Shown here: positions 7,731 to 14,197 of the stretch, in pieces
How the letters are laid out: each line of letters starts with the position of its first letter
Numbering within the stretch: the first letter of the stretch is position 1
The notes under the pieces: model-generated
Seen by the model: only the letters and a program-made list of their open reading frames with translations
The model's database searches: none
What the model was told of the DNA's origin: nothing
From: a virus
Virus record (IMG/VR): IMGVR_UViG_3300038960_000033
Coordinates: 1 to 21,526 of that record
Reading direction: 5' to 3' (one strand)
DNA: 21,526 nt
Translations under genes and position numbers: made by a program

Positions 7731-8636
7731 ATGACAGAAGCAAACTTAGTGACCATAGACACTAACAATTATGAATCTATGGCAAAGGCTATGGGAATAG
7801 CAAATGAGTCTAATACAGTGGAAAAGAAATCTCCACAACTACCTAGATTTAAAATCAATCATGCTCCGATTGAAGAGGATGATGAGATTATAGTAAAGGG
7901 TGGTACTTATAAATTAGACATCCCTGAAGGTCAGGTCTTGTATGGTAAGACTGCAACCATTAGACCTTTCATGCAGAGATATATGTACAAAAGATTTGTA
8001 AAGAATATGTCTGCAAAAAAGGGAGAACCTATGGGTATTTATCATAAGACTGTCATGGCTGATACTCTTAATAAAGACCTGAAGGATAATCAAGGTGGAT
8101 TCAACTGTGGTAAACCTGCAGGTTGGATACAAGACTTTGATGCTCTGCCTGATAAAACTAAAGACCTTATCAAGCAGATTAAACGTGTGCGTGTAGTGTT
8201 TGGTTTAGTAGACTTACACGATGCTGTTGATGCAAAAGGTAATAGCGTTGAGTTTGAGACTACCCCATTTATATGGGAGATAGATAATAGAGAAGCATTC
8301 AAAACTGTGGGTGTAAACTTTACAAAACTTGCAAAGCAAAAGTGTTTACCTGTTCAGCATACTATAGCTCTAGCTACTGAACCTAGAAAGCTACCTAATG
8401 GTAGTAAGTTCTATTTGCCTACTAGCACGTTGAACTTGTCTGAGAAGATAGACCTGTCTGAGAAAGACCAAGTTATGTTTGGAGACTTCCTAGCTTGGGT
8501 GGAGAACTATAATCAGTATATAGTATCCGAGTGGAATGAACAGGCTTCTCAAAACTCCATTGATGAAGATATGTCCACTGCAGTTAGTGATATCATTGAC
8601 GCAGAGGATAACTTCATAGAAGTGGAAAACGCATAG
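7731..8636 (+). CDS. Acidic-tailed protein, putative ssDNA-binding protein
   Basis: A protein of 301 residues not recognised from its sequence. The middle (about 55-245) looks like a beta-rich globular domain with basic and aromatic stretches (MQRYMYKRFVKNM, IKQIKRVRVVFGLVD). The last 30 residues are very acidic (SDIIDAEDNFIEVE), like the C-terminal tails of phage single-stranded DNA-binding proteins such as T7 gp2.5 and T4 gp32, though it lacks a terminal aromatic residue. It lies between the polymerase and a nuclease, the usual SSB position, and has its own promoter candidate and a strong AAAGGAG at 7718-7724, which suggests high expression. The SSB role is inference from tail, position and expression signals. 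Confidence 0.85.
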   Translation: MTEANLVTIDTNNYESMAKAMGIANESNTVEKKSPQLPRFKINHAPIEEDDEIIVKGGTYKLDIPEGQVLYGKTATIRPFMQRYMYKRFVKNMSAKKGEPMGIYHKTVMADTLNKDLKDNQGGFNCGKPAGWIQDFDALPDKTKDLIKQIKRVRVVFGLVDLHDAVDAKGNSVEFETTPFIWEIDNREAFKTVGVNFTKLAKQKCLPVQHTIALATEPRKLPNGSKFYLPTSTLNLSEKIDLSEKDQVMFGDFLAWVENYNQYIVSEWNEQASQNSIDEDMSTAVSDIIDAEDNFIEVENA

Positions 8637-9382
8637 TGCTAAGTAACAATCCTTTCGCAGTGCATGGTATCAATTACTTGTCACCTAGTAGCATCAATAC
8701 ATACATTAATGATAATGCTTTGTGGGTTGCTAGGTATTTGTTTGGTGTTAAATCATCTAATGGTGCTAGTGCTGTGAGAGGTATTGCTACTGAAGCCACT
8801 TTAGCGAACAAGTATGAAAAGAAAACCTTTGACTTTAACTATTTAGATATGCACTTCATGTCTCTGTGTGCTGAATCAGGTGTTGATTTAGGAGATATAA
8901 AGACAGCTAAAGAGAAAAAGTTGTTGGAAGGTTTTGGCAAAGTCATTGATGAGAACTTTAACTATGATAATCTTGAAGCATACCAAGAAAAAGTATCAGT
9001 TCAGATTGATGACCTGCCTGTGCCTATTATAGGATATATTGACTTTCGCTTTGCTGACAAGATAGTTGACTTGAAGACAACCACAAGGATGCCTACAAGA
9101 CCGACTGAAGCACAGAAAAGACAGATGGCATTATACTCTATGGCATATCCTAAGAGTAGTGTAGACCTGTTCTTTGCAAGTCCTAAAGAACACAAGGTAT
9201 TTACACTTAAAAACTTATCTGCATACAAGAAGCAACTAACTAAAGTTGCTTTTGGTATACAAAAGTTTTTGTCTGTCAGTGATGACAAGCATGAGATAGC
9301 TTCTCTTACATATCCTAACCTAGACTCTTGGTTGTGGACAGGTATGAAAGATGAAGCGAGTAAAATATGGAGTTTAAAATAA
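8636..9382 (+). CDS. PD-(D/E)XK exonuclease (RecB/Cas4-like)
   Basis: Nuclease of the PD-(D/E)XK type, 248 residues, likely acting on DNA ends during recombination or host-DNA breakdown. Family marks: LSPSSINTYI at the start, RGIATEA, the catalytic core GYIDFRFADKIVDLKTTTR (Asp136, Asp145, Lys147), and QMALYSMAY, which matches the Q-x3-Y helix of RecB/AddB-type nucleases. The start is a GTG that shares its G with the previous TAG stop (TAGTG), an arrangement seen again at 9618. In T7 the corresponding slot holds gp6 exonuclease, which belongs to a different fold. The nuclease class is firm; polarity and substrate are not readable. Confidence 0.88.
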   Translation: MLSNNPFAVHGINYLSPSSINTYINDNALWVARYLFGVKSSNGASAVRGIATEATLANKYEKKTFDFNYLDMHFMSLCAESGVDLGDIKTAKEKKLLEGFGKVIDENFNYDNLEAYQEKVSVQIDDLPVPIIGYIDFRFADKIVDLKTTTRMPTRPTEAQKRQMALYSMAYPKSSVDLFFASPKEHKVFTLKNLSAYKKQLTKVAFGIQKFLSVSDDKHEIASLTYPNLDSWLWTGMKDEASKIWSLK

Positions 9383-9618
9383 TGACTGATTCTAAAAAGA
9401 TAGAAGACCTGCAAAAGGATATTGAGACTATGGAAAAAGAGTTAGCTGAAGCTAAGAAAACCCTTCGTGATATGAGAACTAAGGGTTTGAGAGAAGCTAT
9501 GGAAGCTAAGAAGTTAGCAGATGAAGCTGTTAAAGAAGAGATGAAAGCTCTTGGTGTTTCATATTCTCATGACTCATACGAGTTCAATCCTTTTACAGGG
9601 TGGAGAAGGTTACTCTAG
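9382..9618 (+). CDS. Small coiled-coil protein, unknown function
   Basis: A protein of 78 residues. About residues 5-55 form a long charged helix with heptad-like spacing (IEDLQKDIETMEKELAEA), followed by a short tail with YSHDSYEFNPFTGW. The ATG at 9382 overlaps the exonuclease stop (TAATG) and uses GGAG at 9369-9372; an upstream ATG at 9367 has no ribosome site. Its TAG stop overlaps the GTG start of endonuclease I. The family is unrecognised. Confidence 0.7.
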   Translation: MTDSKKIEDLQKDIETMEKELAEAKKTLRDMRTKGLREAMEAKKLADEAVKEEMKALGVSYSHDSYEFNPFTGWRRLL

Positions 9619-10070
9619 TGTCTCCACACAAAGTACGCAGAGATGCAATAAAGCATGGGTATAGGAGTGGCTTAGAACATAAGCTCTCCACATACTTAAA
9701 AGAAAACAAGTGTAAGTTTTCGTATGAGTCTATTAAAATAGAGTGGGAAGATTTATGTTATCGCACCTATACCCCTGACTTTATATTATATAATGGGATT
9801 ATAATAGAAACTAAAGGCAGGTTCTTAACATTAGATAGAAGAAAACATCTAGCGATTAAGAAGCAACATCCAAACTTAGACATTAGATTTGTGTTTGAAA
9901 ATAGCAAAAGAAAACTTAGTAAAGGTGCTAAATCAACATATGCAGAGTGGTGTATTAGATATGGATTTAGATATTATGATAGAATAATACCTGAAGATTG
10001 GTTGAAAGAGAAAGGTAAAAACAAACACCCTAAGTTCATACGATTTTCAACAACAAAGATAAGGAGATAA
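9618..10070 (+). CDS. Endonuclease I, T7-type Holliday junction resolvase
   Basis: Resolves branched DNA and helps degrade host DNA (Phage_endo_I family). The GTG at 9618, which shares a base with the previous TAG stop and follows GGAGAAGG at 9602-9609, gives 150 residues, against 149 in T7 gp3. It also places the catalytic residues almost exactly as in T7: Glu20 (SGLEHK), Asp54 (TPDFIL), Glu64 and Lys66 (IETKGR), against T7 Glu20, Asp55, Glu65 and Lys67. That agreement decides the start over the upstream GTG at 9600. The C-terminal part contains KRKLSKGAKSTYAEWC, typical of the family. Confidence 0.95.
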   Translation: MSPHKVRRDAIKHGYRSGLEHKLSTYLKENKCKFSYESIKIEWEDLCYRTYTPDFILYNGIIIETKGRFLTLDRRKHLAIKKQHPNLDIRFVFENSKRKLSKGAKSTYAEWCIRYGFRYYDRIIPEDWLKEKGKNKHPKFIRFSTTKIRR

Positions 10071-10072
10071 AT

Positions 10073-10417
10073 ATGGATAAATATGATGTACAAACGAATG
10101 ATTTTATGATTGTAGTTAAACCCCACCTTGATAAAAAGAATAAGTGGACAGGAGAGGTAACTCTCAAGATGGTAGTGGACAAAGCTAATAAACTAGACGA
10201 TGATGATTTCTATTCTATGCTTAGTTTTACTAAACAGATATGTGCCTCTGTTCCTTTGATGGAAGAGAACAAAATATTTAGAGAAGCTACTGAGCAACTC
10301 GCTGACAAATATTTATCACAAGAAGAACTAGCACAAGGCATAGAGAGATTGACTCAGCCTAAAGAACGTGGTAATGTTATACACGTCAACTTTAAACCTG
10401 AAGGCAAATTACATTGA
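10073..10417 (+). CDS. Hypothetical protein
   Basis: A protein of 114 residues with no recognised family. It begins with a beta-like stretch (DFMIVVKPHLDKKNKW), followed by a helix-rich middle (EENKIFREATEQLADKYLS) and an end that returns to a strand (GNVIHVNFKP). AAGGAG at 10061-10066 precedes the ATG at good spacing. It is in the operon between endonuclease I and the DUF3310 gene and could be an accessory of DNA metabolism, but nothing specific can be seen. Confidence 0.75.
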   Translation: MDKYDVQTNDFMIVVKPHLDKKNKWTGEVTLKMVVDKANKLDDDDFYSMLSFTKQICASVPLMEENKIFREATEQLADKYLSQEELAQGIERLTQPKERGNVIHVNFKPEGKLH

Positions 10418-10431
10418 GGCATTTAGAATAT

Positions 10432-10758
10432 ATGAAAAAGAAATTTAAAGAACTAGAAGAAAAATCAAAGGAGCAAAAAGTGAAATATTTATCAGGTGTA
10501 AAAAAACAAGCACAAGAACAATCAGACCATAAACAAACTATGGATATGGTTAATCATCCACCACACTATAACAAAGCAGGTATAGAAACTATAGATGCTA
10601 TTAGAGCTATGACTGATAATGGGTTTGAGTATTACCTACAAGGTAACATCATGAAGTATCTTTGGAGATACAGATACAAGAATGGTGTAGAAGATTTGAA
10701 GAAAGCACAATGGTATCTTACAGAACTGATAGACGTGGTTGAAAAAGATGCGAGTTAA
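10432..10758 (+). CDS. DUF3310 family protein
   Basis: The C-terminal 65 residues match the DUF3310 pattern: NHPPHYNKAG, IETIDAIRAMTDNGFEYY, LQGNIMKYLWRYRYKNG and VEDLKKAQWYLTELI. This family is widespread in tailed phages and is sometimes labelled nucleotide kinase-like without firm evidence. A lysine/glutamate-rich helix of about 40 residues precedes it. The ATG at 10432 is used here; a TTG at 10414, with AAGG nine bases upstream and overlapping the previous stop, is a real alternative that adds six residues. Confidence 0.88.
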   Translation: MKKKFKELEEKSKEQKVKYLSGVKKQAQEQSDHKQTMDMVNHPPHYNKAGIETIDAIRAMTDNGFEYYLQGNIMKYLWRYRYKNGVEDLKKAQWYLTELIDVVEKDAS

Positions 10759-10767
10759 AATTATGAT
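10739..10767 (+). promoter_or_regulatory. Possible sigma-70 promoter upstream of RNR
   Basis: TTGAAA (10739-10744), a 17-base spacer and TATGAT (10762-10767), five of six matches at each box. It would start transcripts near 10774, inside the 54-aa gene and about 140 bases before the RNR start. The region is AT-rich and coding, so a chance match is quite possible. Confidence 0.3.
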
Positions 10768-10912
10768 GACACTGTATATCGACCCTGAAGAGTATGCAGT
10801 ACCTGCCGATGGCAACGTAGACGAAGAGATGGAAGAATACATCAATGAGACTTTTCACGAGATAGAAGGAGTGAAAGTTAAGAGTATAAAGATAGTAACA
10901 GAGGAGACCTAA
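10748..10912 (+). CDS. Small acidic protein (54 aa)
   Basis: An unlisted frame of 54 residues, starting MRVKIMMTLYIDPEEYAVP and ending with a strand-like VKVKSIKIVTEE. It overlaps the DUF3310 gene by 11 bases and stops immediately before the RNR ATG. The pattern of strand, acidic helix (DEEMEEYINETFHEI) and strand suggests a small alpha/beta fold. The ribosome site is weak. The frame fills the otherwise empty stretch before the RNR, which supports it being real. Function unknown. Confidence 0.6.
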   Translation: MRVKIMMTLYIDPEEYAVPADGNVDEEMEEYINETFHEIEGVKVKSIKIVTEET

Positions 10913-11953
10913 ATGCAAAACTATTTACCAACTGATTATCAAAATTTTATAGCTCTTTCTAGATATGCAAGATGGAAAGACGATGAGCAAAGACGAGAGA
11001 CTTGGATAGAAACTGTGGATAGATATATAGGTTACATGGATAACCATCTAAAAACTAATTATAACTACACGATTACTAAAGCTCTCAAAGAGAAACTAAA
11101 TGAATCTATAGTATCTCTTGGCACTATGCCAAGCATGAGAGCATTAATGACTGCAGGTATAGCGTTAGATAGGTGTCATGTAGCAGGGTATAATTGTAGC
11201 TACATACCTGTAGATAGTCCACGTAGCTTTGATGAATGTATGTATATACTTATGTGTGGCACAGGTGTAGGTTTCTCTGTAGAAAGAGAGAATGTAGATA
11301 AACTACCTGTAGTAAACGAACACTTTGAGCAGTCATCTACTGTTATAAAGGTTGCTGATAGTAGACCCGGATGGTCAAGAGCATTACGTGAGTTAATATC
11401 TTTATTATATGCAGGACAGATACCTACATGGGATGTATCCGAGGTAAGACCTGCAGGTGCTAGACTAAAAACTTTTGGTGGTAGAGCATCAGGACCTGCT
11501 CCTCTCATAGACTTGTTTAAGTTTTGTATACAGAAGTTTGAGGGTGCAAAAGGTAGAAGACTATTTCCTATAGAGTGTCACGATATCATGTGTAAGATAG
11601 GAGAGGTTGTAGTTGTTGGTGGTGTTAGACGTTCTGCTCTTATCTCTTTGTCTAACTTAGGTGATGACCAAATGCGTCATGCCAAGTCAGGACAGTGGTG
11701 GGAGAATGAAGGGCAAAGAGCATTGGCTAATAACTCTGTAGCGTTTAAAGGTAAGCCTGAGATGGGTACATTCATGAGAGAGTGGACATCATTATATGAA
11801 TCTAAATCAGGAGAGCGTGGTATCTTTAATAGAAAAGCCGCAAAAGTAAAAGCATCGGAGAATGGTAGACGTGAGACTGAGCATGAGTTTGGATGTAATC
11901 CATGCAGTTCTGTAATCTTACAGAGGTTGTTGCACGAGAAACAGATGATATAG
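10913..11953 (+). CDS. nrdJ: Class II ribonucleotide reductase, N-terminal part (frame-disrupted)
   Basis: Adenosylcobalamin-dependent RNR reduces ribonucleotides to deoxyribonucleotides for phage DNA synthesis. This frame carries the first half: SLGTMPSMRALMTAG, HVAGYNCSY (Cys95, one of the redox pair), MCGTGVGFSVER, VRPAGARLKTFGGRASGP, VVGGVRRSALISL, and the radical-site GCNPC (Cys331). After NPC the frame should continue S-E-I-I-L, but it runs into unrelated residues (SSVILQRLLHEKQMI) and stops. Sequence equivalent to NPC and QFCNLTEVV is almost abutted in different frames. GAGGAG at 10901-10906 precedes the ATG. As it stands the product would be inactive; if 25 missing bases are restored the gene is one frame of 642 codons. 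Confidence 0.93.
   Translation: MQNYLPTDYQNFIALSRYARWKDDEQRRETWIETVDRYIGYMDNHLKTNYNYTITKALKEKLNESIVSLGTMPSMRALMTAGIALDRCHVAGYNCSYIPVDSPRSFDECMYILMCGTGVGFSVERENVDKLPVVNEHFEQSSTVIKVADSRPGWSRALRELISLLYAGQIPTWDVSEVRPAGARLKTFGGRASGPAPLIDLFKFCIQKFEGAKGRRLFPIECHDIMCKIGEVVVVGGVRRSALISLSNLGDDQMRHAKSGQWWENEGQRALANNSVAFKGKPEMGTFMREWTSLYESKSGERGIFNRKAAKVKASENGRRETEHEFGCNPCSSVILQRLLHEKQMI
11897..11913 (+). other. nrdJ: Frame disruption at the RNR active site
   Basis: The radical Cys codon is at 11903 and the partner Cys codon (FCNL) at 11911, eight bases apart and out of frame. In class II enzymes these Cys are 11 residues (33 bases) apart, so about 25 bases are missing, including the conserved Glu two residues after the radical Cys. 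CAGT at the junction could belong to either side, consistent with a microhomology deletion or a collapse in assembly. Confidence 0.8.
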
Positions 11954-12816
11954 TATCCTTGAAAGATAAAGTTCGCATGGCTACTATATTAGGCACATTT
12001 CAATCTACTCTTACAGACTTTAAGTATCTACGTAAAGTATGGAAATCTAATACAGAGGAAGAGAGGTTGCTAGGTGTATCTTTGACAGGTATATTAGACT
12101 GTCCTGTTCTATCTCCTGATAATAGTAACTTATCTTTTAACTTACAACTACTAAAAGAGGTTGCAGTAGAAACTAACAAGAAGATTGCTAAAGACTTAGG
12201 CATACCACAGTCAACTGCTATAACATGTATCAAACCTAGTGGCACAGTTAGCCAATTAGTTGACAGTGCATCAGGAATACATGCAAGACATAATCCTTTC
12301 TATGTTAGAACTGTGCGTGGAGATAATAAAGACCCACTCACACAGTTTATGAAAGAGAGTGGTATCCCTGCAGAACCTGATGTCATGAAGCCTGACAGCA
12401 CAACTGTGTTTAGCTTTCCTATGAAGTCACCTACAGGTGCTATCACTAGAACTGAGATGACTGCTGTACAACAGTTAGAATATTGGCTCATGTTCCAAAG
12501 AAGTTGGTGTGAGCATAAACCATCTGTAACTATATCTGTAAAAGAAGATGAGTGGATGGATGTAGGAGCTTGGGTATACAGAAACTTTGATGAGGTATCA
12601 GGTATATCCTTCTTACCTTTCAGTGACCATACATATGCACAAGCACCTTATCAAGATATAAATGAGGAAGAGTACAAAGAGTTACATAGTAAGATGCCTA
12701 CCTCTATTGATTGGTCTAAGTTAGCAGACTTCGAGAAAGAGGACACGACAAGTGGCTCTAAAGAACTAGCTTGTACTGCTGATGCCTGTGAAATGGTTGA
12801 CATACAGGCTAGTTAA
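11902..12816 (+). CDS. nrdJ: Class II ribonucleotide reductase, C-terminal part (frame-disrupted)
   Basis: The second half of the same enzyme begins in the -1 frame at the loop QFCNLTEVVARE (partner redox Cys). It continues with LLGVSLTGILD, the phosphate-binding IKPSGTVSQLVD, ASGIHARHNPFYVRTVR, QRSWCEHKPSVTISVKEDEW, SGISFLPF and the C-terminal swinging-arm cysteines ACTADACEMV (CxxxxC). The ATG at 11902 is simply the first in frame and has no ribosome site, so this is not an independent gene start. All functional marks downstream are well preserved, which means the disruption is recent or artefactual. The monomeric B12-dependent type (NrdJ) is supported by the C-terminal Cys pair and by the absence of a small-subunit gene nearby. 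Confidence 0.9.
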   Translation: MQFCNLTEVVARETDDIVSLKDKVRMATILGTFQSTLTDFKYLRKVWKSNTEEERLLGVSLTGILDCPVLSPDNSNLSFNLQLLKEVAVETNKKIAKDLGIPQSTAITCIKPSGTVSQLVDSASGIHARHNPFYVRTVRGDNKDPLTQFMKESGIPAEPDVMKPDSTTVFSFPMKSPTGAITRTEMTAVQQLEYWLMFQRSWCEHKPSVTISVKEDEWMDVGAWVYRNFDEVSGISFLPFSDHTYAQAPYQDINEEEYKELHSKMPTSIDWSKLADFEKEDTTSGSKELACTADACEMVDIQAS

Positions 12817-12825
12817 TGTTAGAAA
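12797..12825 (+). promoter_or_regulatory. Weak promoter candidate
   Basis: TTGACA (12797-12802), a 17-base spacer and TAGAAA (12820-12825). The -35 is perfect and the -10 matches at four of six positions. It would serve the genes from 12973 onward. It overlaps the end of the RNR gene. Confidence 0.22.
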
Positions 12826-12995
12826 ATACAGTGCAACTAATATGGTGGCAATGGTGGTTACTTATTGCCATCACTATAAATACGTTAATAAACTTAATCG
12901 TTTTCTTTAAAGGTAGAAAGCTACACATAAGGGAACTATTACATCTTAAACCCAAAGTGAAAGGAGTCACACATGGAAAACCTAGAACCAAGTAA
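12816..12995 (+). CDS. Small single-span membrane protein (59 aa)
   Basis: An unlisted frame of 59 residues. The ATG overlaps the RNR stop (TAATG). A tryptophan-rich interface (LIWWQWWLL) leads into a hydrophobic segment of about 20 residues (LLIAITINTLINLIVFF), followed by a basic cytoplasmic-type tail (KGRKLHIRELLHLKPKVK). It fills the gap between RNR and the next gene and overlaps the latter by 23 bases. Its function is unknown; this is one of four small membrane proteins in the plus-strand half. Confidence 0.55.
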   Translation: MLENTVQLIWWQWWLLIAITINTLINLIVFFKGRKLHIRELLHLKPKVKGVTHGKPRTK

Positions 12996-13389
12996 AGAAG
13001 ACAGAAAAAAGTTTGACATAGACCTAGAGTATGGTAAAGTAAGGGAACAGTTTGTAGCAGATATGTTACAAAACAAAAAGATAGAAGTAAAAAGTGAAAG
13101 AGATAAGTGGCAGAAGACAGGCAACATAGCTATAGAATACGAATCATATGGTAAGCCTAGTGGTATCAATGCAACAGAAGCAGACTATTGGTTTCATAAT
13201 CTATGCATAGGTGATGATGTCTTTTGTACACTTGTCTTTAATGTAGATAATCTAAAGAAGCTAATTGATAGATTAGATTACAAGAGAAGTGTATCAGGTG
13301 GAGACCATAATGCATCTAAAATGTATTTGTTAAAACTAGATAAGTTGTTTTCATCTGACGTTATAAAAACATTTAGAGGAGAAAACTAA
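12973..13389 (+). CDS. PD-(D/E)XK-like nuclease fold protein
   Basis: A protein of 138 residues. The segment KIEVKSERDKWQKTGNIAIEYE resembles a nuclease core, with ExK (IEVKSE), a spaced K..GNIAIE strand, and then GKPSGINATEADYW, a pattern I recall in small phage proteins related to Holliday-junction or restriction-type PD-(D/E)XK folds. An upstream acidic residue that could complete the active site is in DLEYGKVREQFVADML. AAAGGAG ending at 12966 lies six bases before the ATG. The exact substrate is unknown. The nuclease assignment comes from motif shape, not from a search. Confidence 0.8.
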   Translation: MENLEPSKEDRKKFDIDLEYGKVREQFVADMLQNKKIEVKSERDKWQKTGNIAIEYESYGKPSGINATEADYWFHNLCIGDDVFCTLVFNVDNLKKLIDRLDYKRSVSGGDHNASKMYLLKLDKLFSSDVIKTFRGEN

Positions 13390-13637
13390 TGAGAGAGATG
13401 TTATTATCAGCATTAAAGTCCTATTATGTAGGACATATTAACAAGCACATAGCTAATGTAGAAATATATCTGAGCAGGTCTACAGGTATTGGAGAACACT
13501 CTGATATAATAGAAGCTATGGACAAAGAGATAGAGCACATTGATAAGTATGATGCAAGACTATCAATGATAATGAAATATTTAGAAAGGAGACAACCAAA
13601 TGAAACAGAAGAAAAAAAGGAATCCAAATCTAAGTAA
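13389..13637 (+). CDS. Small helical hypothetical protein
   Basis: A protein of 82 residues, mostly helical (MREMLLSALKSYYVGHINKH, then a helix rich in Asp/Glu/Ile). It ends in a very polar Glu/Lys tail (ETEEKKESKSK), and the next gene starts inside that tail. Its ATG overlaps the previous stop, with GAGGAG just upstream. No family is recognised. Confidence 0.72.
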   Translation: MREMLLSALKSYYVGHINKHIANVEIYLSRSTGIGEHSDIIEAMDKEIEHIDKYDARLSMIMKYLERRQPNETEEKKESKSK

Positions 13638-13884
13638 GTATGATGCACCCCTACGTATTCAGTTTGAGCGTGGGGTCAATGCTTTTAAAGGCAAGCAATA
13701 CATACGTAATGTTGCTAAGTTCGGTGCTAAGATTATATGTACAGAGAGTCCATACAATCCTAACACTATGCAACATAGGGAGTGGCAAAGAGGATATAAC
13801 TTTGCTTATACCAAACAGTTGGAGAAAGTAAAACGTGACGAAGCTAGAAGAAGAAGCCAAGAAGTTCATGCAGTTGCACAATAA
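13600..13884 (+). CDS. Small basic protein, resembles ribosome modulation factor layout
   Basis: A protein of 94 residues with a lysine-rich start (MKQKKKRNPNLSKYD). The pattern FERGVNAFKG, a middle with one Cys (KIICTESPYNPN), then HREWQRGYNFAY and a basic helical end recalls the RMF arrangement: G..A...G, a CPY-type segment, W..G...A. AAAGGAG at 13585-13591 gives it a strong ribosome site inside the previous gene. The resemblance to ribosome modulation factor (a hibernation factor on 16S rRNA) is by pattern only, and the protein is longer than RMF (55 aa). Confidence 0.72.
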   Translation: MKQKKKRNPNLSKYDAPLRIQFERGVNAFKGKQYIRNVAKFGAKIICTESPYNPNTMQHREWQRGYNFAYTKQLEKVKRDEARRRSQEVHAVAQ

Positions 13885-14197
13885 GAGTTTGATAACTGCA
13901 AATGAATACCAAGAGAAGTGTAAGACTACAGCTATCTATCCTAAGAAAGATGCCATAGCTTACCTATCTCTTGGACTTGTGAGTGAAGCAGGAGAGGTAG
14001 CAGGGAAAGTAAAGAAACAAATACGTGATGGCACTACATCAAACGTAGCGTCTGAGATAGGTGATGTTCTTTGGTATTGTGCTATGTTAGCGAATGAGTT
14101 AGGTGCTAATCTAGGTAAGATTATGGAAGATAATTTGTATAAACTTAATGATAGAAAGACACGAGGAACGTTACAGGGGTCAGGAGATAGTCGTTAA
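13835..14197 (+). CDS. mazG: MazG-like nucleotide pyrophosphohydrolase
   Basis: Hydrolyses nucleoside triphosphates or alarmone-type nucleotides to monophosphates and pyrophosphate. It is common in marine phages, where it is thought to tune host nucleotide or (p)ppGpp pools. The metal-binding helices are clear: LGLVSEAGEVAGKVKKQ (ExxE) and SEIGDVLWYCAMLANELG (ExxD), followed by the typical KLNDRKTRGTLQGSGDSR end. The 120 residues match single-domain MazG enzymes. The start is GTG 13835, with GGAG at 13821-13824; an in-frame ATG at 13868 is possible. It overlaps the previous gene by 50 bases and ends the plus-strand module. Confidence 0.92.
   Translation: MTKLEEEAKKFMQLHNKSLITANEYQEKCKTTAIYPKKDAIAYLSLGLVSEAGEVAGKVKKQIRDGTTSNVASEIGDVLWYCAMLANELGANLGKIMEDNLYKLNDRKTRGTLQGSGDSR

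Noticed and set aside
9001-9414. Minus-strand open frame of 137 codons
   Set aside because: It is antisense to the exonuclease gene, has no ribosome site or protein-like features, and the plus-strand frame carries clear nuclease motifs.
11897-11953. Programmed ribosomal frameshift or intron remnant in the RNR gene
   Set aside because: No slippery heptamer was seen, and shifting frame would not restore the catalytic Glu; there is no inserted sequence, only missing sequence.
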